From a bacterium (GTDB taxonomy: Bacteria > Bacillota > Clostridia > Lachnospirales > Lachnospiraceae), in contig JALFNN010000064.1 in the NCBI GenBank assembly GCA_022774325.1, positions 17,694 to 81,693 of the forward strand: a stretch of 64,000 nt of DNA, read 5' to 3'. The position numbers and the translations under genes are program-made. The notes under the pieces are model-generated. The model ran no database searches, was not told the DNA's origin, and worked only from the letters and a program-made list of their open reading frames with translations. This document shows positions 19,931-29,817 of this stretch, in pieces (within the stretch, counting starts at the first letter, position 1; each line of letters starts with the position of its first letter).

Positions 19931-20317
19931 ATGAAGCTTTTTAAGAAAATACTACTGATTGGAATCTGCATATTTGCTATGGGATCTGTCACGGCCTGTG
20001 GAAACAACAATGCGACCGATGGAACCAACAATGAATTTGGCGATACGAATGGAAATGGAACCACAAACGGCAGTACTGACGGAACTGGAACGGGAAACGG
20101 GACGAATGTGAACGACGCGACCAGTGGAAACGCAGATAATCGTGACGAAAATAATCTTGTGAACGATGCGGCGGATGCGGTGGACGATGTGACAGACGGC
20201 GTAGCGAATGGTGTAAATGATGTGTTGGGAAACGATGGAAATAACAATACAACGAATAACACAACGAACAATACCAATAATACCAGCCGCAGCCAGTCGG
20301 ATAATTCAGGAAAATAA
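19931..20317 (+). CDS. small Asn/Gly/Thr-rich lipoprotein
   Basis: A 128-residue protein with a clear lipoprotein signal: basic start MKLFKK, hydrophobic core, and lipobox SVTAC (Cys23). The mature part is low complexity, rich in Asn, Gly, Thr and Asp (repeats such as TNGNGT and TNNTTN), with no recognisable domain. It is probably a surface-exposed flexible lipoprotein. AAGGAAG precedes the ATG; the in-frame TTG at 19925 is unlikely. A terminator follows at 20335, so it is a single-gene unit. Confidence 0.75.
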   Translation: MKLFKKILLIGICIFAMGSVTACGNNNATDGTNNEFGDTNGNGTTNGSTDGTGTGNGTNVNDATSGNADNRDENNLVNDAADAVDDVTDGVANGVNDVLGNDGNNNTTNNTTNNTNNTSRSQSDNSGK

Positions 20318-20334
20318 TAAGAGATGTCAGGAGA

Positions 20335-20361
20335 AAAGATTGTGCGAAAGTGCAGTCTTTT
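20335..20361 (+). terminator. terminator after the small lipoprotein gene
   Basis: An 11-bp stem with three G-U pairs closed by a GAAA tetraloop (20346-20349), followed by TTTTTT. Confidence 0.75.
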
Positions 20362-20416
20362 TTCCGTTTGGGAGTGGGAAAATTTTGAAAAAGCAGGATA
20401 AATAACAGATGGATGC

Positions 20417-20445
20417 TTGCAAGTTCAGAAGGGAAATGGTATATT
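20417..20445 (+). promoter_or_regulatory. promoter of hisA
   Basis: TTGCAA (20417-20422), 17 bases, TATATT (20440-20445). Confidence 0.6.
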
Positions 20446-20515
20446 CGCATAAGAACAATGTGCGGGTACAGCGTACAAGTGTACATATGACAGATGGGAA
20501 AGGAGCATAGAAACG

Positions 20516-21289
20516 ATGAAGTTTCGGCCATGCATTGATATACATAACGGAGAAGTGAAACAGATCGTGGGAGGTAGTCTGAGGGACGAAGGAGATCAGG
20601 CGAAAACGAATTTTGTCTCACATTATGAGGCGGATCATTATGCAAGAATGTACCGGCGAGACGGATTAGAGGGAGGACATATTATTCTTCTGAATCCGCC
20701 GTCGTCGGAATATTATGAGAGGACCCGACAGCAGGCGATGAAAGCACTCGAGGCATATCCGGGCGGCCTTCAGATAGGAGGAGGCATCACTGCCGAGAAT
20801 GCCCGGGAATATCTGGAGGCCGGTGCGAGCCATGTAATCGTAACGTCCTATGTGTTCCGTGATGGAGAAATCCGAAGGGATAATCTGAAAAAACTTGTGG
20901 ATACAGTCGGAAAAGAGCAGGTGGTTCTGGATTTGAGCTGCCGGAAGAAAGAGGATGGATATTATATTGTGACGAACCGCTGGCAGAATTTTACAAATGT
21001 GAAGTTGTCCTGGGAAGTGCTGGATGAGCTTTCAGATTCTTGTGCAGAATTTCTTGTTCACGGTGTGGATGTGGAAGGAAAGGCTTCCGGTGTGGCGAAA
21101 GAGCTGGTCCGTCTTCTGGCAGAGTGGGACGGATGTCCTGTGACTTATGCGGGAGGAATCGGAAGCAGAGAGGATCTGGAGGAATTCCGATCTCTTAGCG
21201 GCGGAAAACTGGATTTCACGATCGGAAGTGCGTTGGATCTATTCGGTGGAAGTATCCCTTATGCGGATATGATAAGGTGTGAACTTTGA
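20516..21289 (+). CDS. hisA: HisA isomerase of the eukaryotic-like type
   Basis: Phosphoribosylformimino-5-aminoimidazole carboxamide ribotide isomerase, fourth step of histidine synthesis. The 257-residue TIM barrel starts FRPCIDIHNGEVKQIVGG and has paired phosphate-binding motifs LQIGGGIT and VTYAGGIGS. The form with LLNPPSSEYYERTRQ and VLDLSCRKK resembles the fungal and plant HIS6-type subfamily, not the short bacterial HisA. No other his gene is in the window. It has its own promoter, so it is probably monocistronic. Confidence 0.88.
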   Translation: MKFRPCIDIHNGEVKQIVGGSLRDEGDQAKTNFVSHYEADHYARMYRRDGLEGGHIILLNPPSSEYYERTRQQAMKALEAYPGGLQIGGGITAENAREYLEAGASHVIVTSYVFRDGEIRRDNLKKLVDTVGKEQVVLDLSCRKKEDGYYIVTNRWQNFTNVKLSWEVLDELSDSCAEFLVHGVDVEGKASGVAKELVRLLAEWDGCPVTYAGGIGSREDLEEFRSLSGGKLDFTIGSALDLFGGSIPYADMIRCEL

Positions 21290-21320
21290 GAAAAGAGTTT
21301 GTGAACAGTTTATAAATAGA

Positions 21321-21349
21321 TTGAAGTATAAAGAAAATAGTGATAAAAT
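21321..21349 (+). promoter_or_regulatory. promoter of secA
   Basis: TTGAAG (21321-21326), 17 bases, TAAAAT (21344-21349). Confidence 0.65.
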
Positions 21350-21410
21350 GAAAAACAGAGCTTTTTTTGTCCTTGAATCAGAAGTGAATTTAGCATAAGG
21401 AGTTATTAGA

Positions 21411-23978
21411 ATGGGTATATTTGAAAAGATATTTGGTACACACAGTGAAAATGAATTAAAGCATATTTATCCGATTGTAGATCATATCGAAGCACTGGAA
21501 CCGGAGATGCAGAAGCTGTCCGATGCAGAGCTGAAGGCGAAGACCCGCGAATTCCGGGAGAGACTGGGAAAAGGGGAGACGCTGGATGATATCCTGCCGG
21601 AGGCATTTGCCGTTGTACGTGAAGCATCTGTGAGAACATTGGGAATGCGTCATTACCGGGTGCAGCTGATTGGTGGTATTATCCTGCATCAGGGACGAAT
21701 TGCCGAGATGAGAACCGGTGAAGGTAAGACCCTCGTGTCTACACTTCCGGCATACCTGAATGCGCTGACCGGAGAAGGGGTTCATATTGTCACGGTCAAC
21801 GATTATCTGGCGAAGCGTGATGCCGAGTGGATGGGAAAAGTACATGAATTCCTGGGACTTACTGTCGGCGTGGTGCTGAATTCCATGGACAATAATGAAA
21901 GACGTGCAGCTTATAACTGTGATATTACTTATGTGACGAACAACGAACTGGGCTTTGATTATCTGAGAGATAATATGGTGATCTATAAAGAACAGCTCGT
22001 ACAGCGTGGCATGAAATTTGCCATTATTGATGAGGTGGACTCGGTTCTGATCGATGAGGCAAGAACACCTCTGATCATTTCCGGTCAAAGCGGAAAGTCA
22101 ACCCGGTTATACGAGGCGTGTGATACACTTGCCCGTCAGCTTCAGAAAGGTGAAGCGAGCGGTGAATTTTCCAAGATGAATGCCATCCTTGGTGAGGACA
22201 TTGAAGAGACCGGTGATTTCATTGTGAATGAGAAAGAACGGAACGTCAACCTGACCGAAGAAGGTGTGAAGAAGGTTGAGAAGTTCTTCCATATTGAGAA
22301 CCTTGCGGATCCGGAAAATTTGGAGATCCAGCACAACATTATTCTGGCACTTCGTGCACATTACATGATGTTCCGGGATCAGGATTATGTGGTAAAAGAT
22401 AATGAAGTGTTGATCGTAGATGAGTTTACCGGACGTATTATGCCGGGACGCCGTTACTCAGACGGACTTCATCAGGCGATCGAAGCAAAAGAACATGTGA
22501 AAGTCAGAAGAGAGAGCAAGACACTGGCTACGATCACATTCCAGAATCTGTTTAATAAATATGAGAAGAAAAGTGGTATGACCGGTACCGCTCTTACAGA
22601 GGAAAAGGAATTCCGTGACATCTACGGACTGGATGTCATTGAAATCCCGACCAACCTCCCGGTTCAGAGAATTGATATGGAGGATGTGGTATACAAGACA
22701 AAGAGAGAAAAATTCAATGCAGTTATTGATGCGATCTGTGAGGCACATGCCAAAGGCCAGCCGGTTCTGGTGGGTACGATTACCATTGAGACATCCGAAC
22801 TCCTCAGCAAGATGCTTTCTAAACGAGGTGTAAAGCATAATGTATTGAACGCAAAATTCCATGAAATGGAAGCAGAAATCGTTGCGCAGGCCGGACAACA
22901 CGGAGCAGTAACGATCGCAACCAATATGGCCGGTCGTGGTACCGATATCAAGTTGGACGATGAAGCAAGAAAGGCGGGCGGGCTTAAGATCATCGGTACA
23001 GAGCGTCACGAGTCACGCCGTATTGATAATCAGTTGCGTGGGCGTGCCGGACGTCAGGGAGATCCGGGTGAATCCAGATTCTACATTTCGCTTGAAGATG
23101 ATCTGATGCGTCTGTTCGGTTCTGAAAAGCTGATGGGCGTCTTCACCACGCTTGGTGTAGAAGAGGGTGAGCAGATTGAACATAAGATGCTTTCCAGTGC
23201 GATTGAAAAAGCACAGAAGAAGATTGAAAATAACAACTTCGGTATTCGTAAGAACCTGCTTGAATATGACCAGGTTATGAATGAACAGAGGGAGATCATT
23301 TACGAAGAAAGACGCCGCGTTCTGGATGGAGAGAATATGCGCGATTCTATTTTCAATATGATCACCGATTTTGTTGAAAATACAGTAGATGCGAATATTT
23401 CCCCGGATCAGGATTATGAGGACTGGGATATCGGCACACTGAACAGAGAACTTCAGGATGTGATCCCGATGATCCAGACAGTTACAGAAGAAGACGTGAA
23501 GGGCAAAGAAATGAAGCAGCTTAAGCATCTTCTGAAAGAACGTGCAGCCAAGGCATACGAAGCGAAAGAAGCGGAATTCCCGGAAGCAGAACATCTTCGT
23601 GAAGTGGAGAGGGTATTCCTGCTCAGAGTCATTGATGCAAAATGGATGGATCATATTGATGATATGGATCAGCTTCGTCAGGGAATCGGTCTTCAGGCTT
23701 ATGGACAGAGAGATCCACTGGTTGAATATAAGATGCTTGGATATGATATGTTTGGCGAGATGACAAGAGCGATCACAACAGATACGGTACGTCTGCTCTG
23801 CCATGTTAAGGTAGAACAGAAAGTCGAGAGAGAACAGGTTGCGAAAGTGACCGGAACGAATAAGGATGATTCTGTTGCAAAAGGGCCGAAGGTTCGGACA
23901 GAGAAGAAGATTTATCCGAATGATCCGTGCCCGTGTGGAAGCGGTAAGAAATATAAACAGTGCTGTGGAAGAAAATAG
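21411..23978 (+). CDS. secA: preprotein translocase ATPase SecA
   Basis: Motor of the general secretion pathway at the SecYEG channel. The 855-residue protein has Walker A MRTGEGKT at residues 100-107, the DEVD box ([16 protein letters not shown]), the helicase motif [10 protein letters not shown], and the C-terminal zinc-binding [13 protein letters not shown] that contacts SecB or ribosomes. TAAGGAG precedes the ATG. prfB starts 37 bases after the stop, a common secA-prfB arrangement. Confidence 0.98.
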   Translation: MGIFEKIFGTHSENELKHIYPIVDHIEALEPEMQKLSDAELKAKTREFRERLGKGETLDDILPEAFAVVREASVRTLGMRHYRVQLIGGIILHQGRIAEMRTGEGKTLVSTLPAYLNALTGEGVHIVTVNDYLAKRDAEWMGKVHEFLGLTVGVVLNSMDNNERRAAYNCDITYVTNNELGFDYLRDNMVIYKEQLVQRGMKFAIIDEVDSVLIDEARTPLIISGQSGKSTRLYEACDTLARQLQKGEASGEFSKMNAILGEDIEETGDFIVNEKERNVNLTEEGVKKVEKFFHIENLADPENLEIQHNIILALRAHYMMFRDQDYVVKDNEVLIVDEFTGRIMPGRRYSDGLHQAIEAKEHVKVRRESKTLATITFQNLFNKYEKKSGMTGTALTEEKEFRDIYGLDVIEIPTNLPVQRIDMEDVVYKTKREKFNAVIDAICEAHAKGQPVLVGTITIETSELLSKMLSKRGVKHNVLNAKFHEMEAEIVAQAGQHGAVTIATNMAGRGTDIKLDDEARKAGGLKIIGTERHESRRIDNQLRGRAGRQGDPGESRFYISLEDDLMRLFGSEKLMGVFTTLGVEEGEQIEHKMLSSAIEKAQKKIENNNFGIRKNLLEYDQVMNEQREIIYEERRRVLDGENMRDSIFNMITDFVENTVDANISPDQDYEDWDIGTLNRELQDVIPMIQTVTEEDVKGKEMKQLKHLLKERAAKAYEAKEAEFPEAEHLREVERVFLLRVIDAKWMDHIDDMDQLRQGIGLQAYGQRDPLVEYKMLGYDMFGEMTRAITTDTVRLLCHVKVEQKVEREQVAKVTGTNKDDSVAKGPKVRTEKKIYPNDPCPCGSGKKYKQCCGRK

Positions 23979-24015
23979 AAGACGTGGCATGAACATATAG
24001 AATAGAGGTGAAATT

Positions 24016-25126
24016 GTGGTTGAATTAGACGGATTTAAAACCGTATTAAATGCGTATGAGGAACCGCTGAAGGAAATGAGGGATTCACTTTGACCTGCCT
24101 GGAAAGAAGCAGAGGGTCGAAGAACTGGAACGAAAGATAGAAGAACCGGGGTTCTGGGATCATGCAGAAGAGTCTCAGAAGGTTATGAAAGAATTGAAAT
24201 CACTCCAGGAATTTGTCAAAGAAGCAGAAGCGATGTCGGCATCTTATGATGACATTGTCATGCTGATGGAAATGGCAGACGAAGAGGAGGATGCCGAGAT
24301 GATTCCTGTAATCCGGAAAGATCTGGAAGCGTTTGAAAAAGGATTTGAAGCATTTCGGATCCGGACGCTGCTGTCCGGAGAATATGACCGCTGCAATGCG
24401 ATCGTGACACTGCATGCGGGAGCCGGCGGAACAGACAGCTGTGACTGGGCAAATATGATGTACAGAATGTATACCCGATATGCTCAGGACAAGGGGTTCA
24501 GCATCACGGTATTGGATTATCAGGACGGTGATATTACCGGATTAAAGGGTATTACGTTTGAGGTGAATGGCGAAAATGCTTATGGGTATTTTCAATCGGA
24601 GAAAGGGGTACACCGTCTGGTGAGAATTTCTCCTTTCAATTCTGCGGGCAAAAGACAGACTTCTTTTGCATCCTGCGATGTGATACCGGATATTGAAGAT
24701 GATATAGATATTGAGATCAATGATGATGATTTAAAGATCGATACCTACCGTTCGAGCGGTGCGGGTGGACAGCATATCAATAAGACATCATCGGCTGTGA
24801 GAATCACACATCTTCCGACAGGAATCGTGGTTCAGTGTCAGAATGAGAGATCACAGCTTTTCAATAAGGACAAAGCCATGCAGATGTTAAAGGCAAAACT
24901 GTATCTGTTGAAAAAGCAGGAGCAGGAAGAGAAAATGTCTGACATCCGGGGAGAAGTAAGAGACATTAATTTCGGAAGTCAGATACGGTCATATATTATG
25001 CAGCCGTACACACTTGTGAAAGATCACAGGACCGGAGAAGAAAACGGAAATGTAAATGCAGTCCTTGACGGAGAACTTGATCCGTTTATCAATGCATATC
25101 TGAAGCAAAGGAGCAATCATGGATAA
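24016..25126 (+). CDS. prfB: peptide chain release factor 2, with programmed +1 frameshift
   Basis: Recognises UGA and UAA and releases the peptide through its GGQ motif. Frame 1 starts at GTG 24016 (GAGGTG upstream) and runs 25 codons to a UGA at 24091-24093. A +1 shift at CTT-TGA-C continues with GAC at 24092 to the TAA at 25124-25126, giving about 369 residues. GGQ falls at residues 250-252. The in-frame UGA makes RF2 level control its own synthesis. The ACT-protein gene overlaps the 3' end by eight bases. Confidence 0.95.
24078..24094 (+). promoter_or_regulatory. prfB programmed +1 frameshift site
   Basis: An internal Shine-Dalgarno-like GAGGGA (24078-24083) lies upstream of CTT TGA C (24088-24094). 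The spacing is slightly longer than in the E. coli AGGGGGTATCTTTGAC site, but the slip codon, stop and following C are conserved. Confidence 0.9.
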
Positions 25127-25559
25127 GACAAAATACTTTGTGGTGAAGAAAAAAGCAATTCCGGAAGTCCTTCTGAAAGTGGTGGAGACCAAACGACTTC
25201 TCGCCACGAATCGGGGAATGACCATTCAGGAGGCCACCGATGAGATCGGAATCAGCAGGAGCTCATTTTATAAGTACAAAGATGATATTTTCCCCTTTCA
25301 TGAGAATGAAAAGGGCCAGACGGTCACGATGGTCATCCAGCTTGATGATACACCGGGGGTAATGGCGGAACTGCTTCAGAAGGTGGCAGAGTATAAAGCG
25401 AATATCCTGACGATTCATCAGAGTATTCCGATCAACGGGGTGGCGACAATTACGCTCAGCGTGGAGGTGCTGGCCGGTACCGGTAATATGTCAGACATGG
25501 TGGATGAGCTGGAACAGCACGAAGGCGTGCATTATTTGAAAATTGTTGGCAGGGAGTAG
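25119..25559 (+). CDS. pheB: ACT-domain protein, PheB/UPF0735 family
   Basis: A 146-residue protein. The N-terminal half holds a helix-turn-helix-like segment (MTIQEATDEIGISRSSFYKY) and the C-terminal half an ACT domain (VIQLDDTPGVMAELLQKVAEY) that commonly binds amino acids. The family is often encoded next to hom and is thought to be regulatory; the ligand is unknown. It overlaps prfB by eight bases and precedes hom by seven, so it belongs to the same operon. The symbol follows common annotation. Confidence 0.9.
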   Translation: MDKTKYFVVKKKAIPEVLLKVVETKRLLATNRGMTIQEATDEIGISRSSFYKYKDDIFPFHENEKGQTVTMVIQLDDTPGVMAELLQKVAEYKANILTIHQSIPINGVATITLSVEVLAGTGNMSDMVDELEQHEGVHYLKIVGRE

Positions 25560-25566
25560 AGTGGAT

Positions 25567-26781
25567 ATGAAAATAGCAGTATTAGGTTATGGTACTGTCG
25601 GCTCAGGCGTTGTGGAAGTCCTGGAAGTGAACCGGGATCTGATCACCAGGAGAGCAGGCAGAGAGATCGATGTGAAATATGTCCTGGATCTCAGGGATTT
25701 CCCGGGACAGAAGATTCAGGAAAAAATCATACATGATTACAATGTAATCCTGAATGATCCGGAAATTGAGATTGTTGTGGAAGTGATGGGAGGAGTGGAA
25801 CCTGCCAATACATTTGTAAGCAAGGCTCTTCAGGCCCAAAAGAGTGTCGTTACTTCAAACAAAGCTTTAGTGGCAAAGCATGGAGCGGAGCTTCTCGCCA
25901 CAGCGCGTAAGAATCATGTTAATTTCCTTTTTGAGGCAAGTGTAGGAGGTGGTATTCCGATCCTAAGAGCGCTCGGATCCTCACTTACAGCTGATGAGAT
26001 TGAAGAAATTGCAGGAATCTTAAATGGTACGACTAACTATATGATGACTAAGATGTTCTACGAGGGAGCCGATTATGAAACTGTTCTTAAAGAAGCTCAG
26101 GCAAATGGATATGCAGAGGCAGATCCAACCGCTGATGTAGAAGGGTACGATGCATGCCGTAAGATTGCGATCCTGTCTTCCATTATTTCCGGGAAACAGG
26201 TTGATTTTGAAGAGATTTACACAGAAGGAATCAGCAAGATTACAGTGGAAGATATGCTGTATGCAAAGGCAATGAAAATGACGATCAAGCTGATTGCGGA
26301 ATGCAAGAGAGAAGGAGACCGTTTGTCGGCATGTGTGGCACCGGTGATGCTTCCGGCAGAGCATCCGCTTTACAGTGTGAATGATGTGTTTAATGCTGTA
26401 TTTGTAAAAGGTAATATGCTTGGAGATGCGATGTTCTACGGTAGCGGCGCAGGAAAGCTCCCAACAGCAAGTGCAGTAGTTGCGGATGTGATTGCGGCTG
26501 CTTTGAACCAGGATAAGGATGTGATGAACTTCTGGACCGGAGAGAAGCTTGAGCTTGAAGACCGCAGGGATACATCCAGAAGATTTCTTGTAAGAATGGC
26601 AGGAAATAAAGAGGAGCTTCAGAATCGAATCCTGGCAGATTTCGGTGATGTAACTTTTGTACAGCCGGAAGGCCTGACAGGTGAGTTTGGAGTTGTGACA
26701 CCGGTTATGACAGAAGGATGCTATGAGAGGAAAGCAGATTCTTATGAAGAAATTCTGCATATGATACGAGTAGGAGAATAA
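25567..26781 (+). CDS. hom: homoserine dehydrogenase
   Basis: Reduces aspartate semialdehyde to homoserine, the branch to threonine and methionine. The 404-residue protein has the NAD(P)-binding motif VLGYGTVGSGVVEVL at its start, the catalytic block with GILNGTTNYMMTKM and ADPTADVEGYDACRK, and a C-terminal ACT domain typical of threonine-feedback enzymes. The ATG at 25567 is ten bases from AGGGAG; a GTG at 25561 is in frame but too close. Confidence 0.97.
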   Translation: MKIAVLGYGTVGSGVVEVLEVNRDLITRRAGREIDVKYVLDLRDFPGQKIQEKIIHDYNVILNDPEIEIVVEVMGGVEPANTFVSKALQAQKSVVTSNKALVAKHGAELLATARKNHVNFLFEASVGGGIPILRALGSSLTADEIEEIAGILNGTTNYMMTKMFYEGADYETVLKEAQANGYAEADPTADVEGYDACRKIAILSSIISGKQVDFEEIYTEGISKITVEDMLYAKAMKMTIKLIAECKREGDRLSACVAPVMLPAEHPLYSVNDVFNAVFVKGNMLGDAMFYGSGAGKLPTASAVVADVIAAALNQDKDVMNFWTGEKLELEDRRDTSRRFLVRMAGNKEELQNRILADFGDVTFVQPEGLTGEFGVVTPVMTEGCYERKADSYEEILHMIRVGE

Positions 26782-26807
26782 GACAACTTTGGAGAGGTGG
26801 GCTAGAT

Positions 26808-28010
26808 ATGAAATACGTGATTGTATTAGGTGATGGTATGGCGGGTGAACCGCTGGAAGAACTGCAGCAGAAAACGACGCTGGAAGCTGCGAGAACGCCG
26901 AGAATGGACGCGCTTGCGCCGAAGTCCGAGCAGGGGATTGCGAGAATGGTTCCGGTTGGAATGGCACCCGGAAGCGATACGGCGAATCTTGCAGTGGCGG
27001 GATATGACCCGAGGAAATATTACACAGGCAGATCGCCGCTGGAAGCACTCAGCATTGGCGTGGACATGGAGCCGGATGATGTGGCGTTCCGCTGTAATCT
27101 TGTAACACTTTCCGAGGAGGATACCGAATACGAGAATCGTACCATTCTGGATCACAGCTCCGATGAGATCAGTACGGCCGATGCGGCCATCCTTCTGGAG
27201 GCTGTAAAGGAAGGGCTGAAAAAAGAAGGGTTTGAATTCTATGTCGGAACCAGCTATCGTCATCTGCTGATCTGGAAGCAGGGCAGAGTTGTGGAACTCA
27301 CTCCGCCACATGATGTGTTGACCAGAAAGATCGGCGAGTATCTTCCGAAAGAAGAGATCCTCCGTGAAATGATGAAGAAAAGTTATGACATTCTGGAAAA
27401 CCATCCGTTGAATGTGGAACGCAGAAAGAGAGGGCTGAACCCGGCCAACTCTGCCTGGTTCTGGGGAGCAGGAACACGTCCGGCGCTGACTTCTTTCGAA
27501 GGAAAGACCGGTAAAAAAGGCGTGATGATCTCTGCGGTGGATCTGTTGAAAGGAATTGCCGTGGGTGCCGGTATGGACCGTGTCATTGTAGAAGGTGCGA
27601 ACGGCGGTCTGAACACGAATTATGTGGGTAAAGCGCAGGCAGCGGTGAAGGCACTTACAGAAGATGGATATGATTTCGCTTATGTTCATGTGGAAGCCCC
27701 GGATGAAATGGGACACCAGGGCAGCATGGAGAAAAAGATCCAGTCCATTGAAAATCTGGATCAGAACGTCATTGATGTAATCGTAAGAGGGCTTGAAAAA
27801 GCCGGAGAAGATTTCCGTCTGTTGATTCTCCCGGATCATCCGACACCGATCCGAGTTCGGACACACACAGGAGATCCGGTTCCGTATTTGCTATATGACA
27901 GCACGAAAGAAGTAAACGGATTGGATACATATAATGAGAAGAATGCCAGGGTAAGTGGAATCGTATGGGAAGAAGGTTTCCGGCTGATCGATCACTTGCT
28001 GGGAGAGTAG
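26808..28010 (+). CDS. ApgM-family phosphomutase-like protein, predicted homoserine kinase
   Basis: A 400-residue member of the alkaline phosphatase superfamily related to archaeal cofactor-independent phosphoglycerate mutase (starts VIVLGDGMAGEPL; metal-binding block VGMAPGSDTANL; VHVEAPDEMGHQG). Databases often name it phosphoglycerate mutase, but a subfamily found beside threonine genes has been proposed to be homoserine kinase. Here it lies between hom and lysC, and no GHMP-type thrB is in the window, so the homoserine kinase role is the better inference. It starts 26 bases after hom; lysC begins nine bases after its stop. Confidence 0.82.
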   Translation: MKYVIVLGDGMAGEPLEELQQKTTLEAARTPRMDALAPKSEQGIARMVPVGMAPGSDTANLAVAGYDPRKYYTGRSPLEALSIGVDMEPDDVAFRCNLVTLSEEDTEYENRTILDHSSDEISTADAAILLEAVKEGLKKEGFEFYVGTSYRHLLIWKQGRVVELTPPHDVLTRKIGEYLPKEEILREMMKKSYDILENHPLNVERRKRGLNPANSAWFWGAGTRPALTSFEGKTGKKGVMISAVDLLKGIAVGAGMDRVIVEGANGGLNTNYVGKAQAAVKALTEDGYDFAYVHVEAPDEMGHQGSMEKKIQSIENLDQNVIDVIVRGLEKAGEDFRLLILPDHPTPIRVRTHTGDPVPYLLYDSTKEVNGLDTYNEKNARVSGIVWEEGFRLIDHLLGE

Positions 28011-28019
28011 GAGGAAATT

Positions 28020-29228
28020 ATGCTGGTAGTAAAGAAATTTGGTGGCAGCTCAGTCGCTGATAAAGAGCGTATTTTTAATGTTGCCAGACGCTGCGCAGAA
28101 GAGTATCAGATGGGTAATGATGTCATTGTGGTACTGTCTGCAATGGGAGATACGACGGATGAACTTTTGGAGAAGGCAGCCGAGATCAACCCGTACCCGT
28201 CAAAACGAGAGCTGGATATGCTTCTCACTACAGGGGAGCAGGTATCGGTATCATTGATGGCAATGGCGCTGCAGTTCCTGCAGGTTCCGGCTATTTCACT
28301 GAATGCATTTCAGGTGCAGATGCATACCACTTCAAGAAACGGTAATGCAAGATTTAAACGAATCGACACGGATCGCATCCGCCACGAACTGGAGAACCGG
28401 AAGGTCGTGATCGTGACCGGATTCCAGGGTGTGAATAAATACGATGACTATACTACGCTCGGAAGAGGAGGATCCGACACAACGGCCGTTGCCCTGGCGG
28501 CAGCGATGCATGCGGATAAATGTGAGATTTATACAGATGTTGACGGTGTCTATACAGCGGATCCGAGAGTGGTTCCAAATGCCAGAAAGATTGAAGAGAT
28601 TACATACGATGAGATGCTGGAGCTTGCTACTTCAGGAGCTAAGGTCCTGCATAACCGTTCGGTGGAGATGGCGAAAAAATACGGTGTAGAACTGGTAGTA
28701 CGGTCCAGCCTGAATACAGAAGAGGGAACCGTGGTCAAGGAGGTAGTGAAAGTGGAAAAAATGTTAATTACCGGCGTTGCGGCGGATAAAAATACAGCAC
28801 GTGTTTCAGTGATCGGAATTGAAGACAAACCTGGAACTGCATTTAAAATTTTTAATTTACTGGCTAGACATAATATCAATGTCGATATTATTCTGCAGTC
28901 TGTAGGACGGGAAGGAACGAAGGATATTTCCTTTACGGTTTCACAGGATGATCTGAAGGAGACGCTGGAAGTTCTGGAAGCGAGAAAAGAAGCCTTGACG
29001 ATTCAGGAGATTACACATAATGAGAAGGTAGCAAAGATTTCAATTGTCGGTGCTGGTATGCTCAGCAATCCGGGTGTGGCAGCGACCATGTTTGAAGCAC
29101 TCTGTAATTCCAATATCAATATCAACATGATCTCTACATCAGAGATCCGGATTACCGTTTTGATTGATGAAAAAGATGCGGATAAAGCGCTGATCGCCGT
29201 TCATGACGGATTTGGTCTGGAAGACTAA
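28020..29228 (+). CDS. lysC: aspartate kinase
   Basis: Phosphorylates aspartate, the entry step to lysine, threonine and methionine. The 402-residue protein begins VVKKFGGSSVADKERI, has the nucleotide-binding block TTLGRGGSDTTAVALAAA, and ends in two ACT domains (VIGIEDKPGTAFKIFNLLA and ISIVGAGMLSNPGVAATMF) that mediate feedback inhibition. AGGAGG overlaps the apgM-like stop. It is the last gene of the prfB operon, followed by a strong terminator. Confidence 0.97.
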   Translation: MLVVKKFGGSSVADKERIFNVARRCAEEYQMGNDVIVVLSAMGDTTDELLEKAAEINPYPSKRELDMLLTTGEQVSVSLMAMALQFLQVPAISLNAFQVQMHTTSRNGNARFKRIDTDRIRHELENRKVVIVTGFQGVNKYDDYTTLGRGGSDTTAVALAAAMHADKCEIYTDVDGVYTADPRVVPNARKIEEITYDEMLELATSGAKVLHNRSVEMAKKYGVELVVRSSLNTEEGTVVKEVVKVEKMLITGVAADKNTARVSVIGIEDKPGTAFKIFNLLARHNINVDIILQSVGREGTKDISFTVSQDDLKETLEVLEARKEALTIQEITHNEKVAKISIVGAGMLSNPGVAATMFEALCNSNININMISTSEIRITVLIDEKDADKALIAVHDGFGLED

Positions 29229-29280
29229 TTTATTCCGGGGTATCACCGAATATAAGATTGAATCGTATAAAGAAAAGAAT

Positions 29281-29314
29281 AAGAGGCTCTGAGCTTTTTG
29301 GCTCAGAGCCTCTT
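29281..29314. terminator. bidirectional terminator after lysC
   Basis: A perfect 14-bp stem (29281-29294 with 29301-29314) with a T-rich loop, placed between the convergent lysC and XRE genes. Confidence 0.85.
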
Positions 29315-29698
29315 CTACTTATGTGCCACTTGCGAATCGAGAAAACCGAGCACCACTTTCTGACTGTTAAAAGGAAGGTCACGAAATTTCATAACCAGAT
29401 TTGTTTCTGAATCAGTCAGATACAATGTATTTTTGGCTGCTATATCCATGGCAGAAACAACAGGTATTGTGCCTTTTTTTATTTTGCTGCCAATATTAAA
29501 ATTCACAAGCTGATCCAGACTCACCTGATAAAGTTGAGACAGATGTATCAAAGAATCCAAATCGGGAGTACGTTTATTGTTTTCGTAATTAGAGTAGGCC
29601 TGTCTCGAAATATTCAGTATTTCGCTTAGATGTGTCTGTGTCAAATGATGTGCTTTGCGAAGCGTCCGCAAATTCTTAGAAAGTTGAATGTTAGGCAT
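29315..29698 (-). CDS. XRE-family transcriptional regulator
   Basis: A 127-residue DNA-binding protein. The helix-turn-helix covers about residues 8-60 (LRTLRKAHHLTQTHLSEIL, then ISRQAYSNYENNKRTPD). The rest is short and contains a hydrophobic segment (PVVSAMDIAA) with no known domain. The ATG at 29698 is preceded by GGAGG, eleven bases away. The frame stays open upstream to 29812, but that passes through the promoter. An inverted repeat over the promoter suggests autoregulation. Targets are unknown. Confidence 0.85.
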   Translation of the reverse strand: MPNIQLSKNLRTLRKAHHLTQTHLSEILNISRQAYSNYENNKRTPDLDSLIHLSQLYQVSLDQLVNFNIGSKIKKGTIPVVSAMDIAAKNTLYLTDSETNLVMKFRDLPFNSQKVVLGFLDSQVAHK

Positions 29699-29744
29699 TG
29701 CCAGATTTACCTCCGTTCCCCTGAAATCCCCGCTCATACTCAAA

Positions 29745-29785
29745 AGTATATCAGTTTTTATACTGAAAATGGTGGTAAGCAACAA
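29745..29785 (-). promoter_or_regulatory. promoter and possible operator of the XRE gene
   Basis: On the minus strand TTGTTG (29780-29785), 17 bases, TATAAA (29757-29762). An inverted repeat AGTATA-N8-TATACT (29745-29764) overlaps the -10 box and expected start site, a good position for self-repression. Confidence 0.6.
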
Positions 29786-29817
29786 AATGTAACGAAAATT
29801 GATATGTAACATTTATA

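Noticed and set aside
26020..27048. A 342-codon minus-strand frame over hom and the ApgM-like gene
   Set aside because: It is antisense to two well-identified genes, with no start signal.
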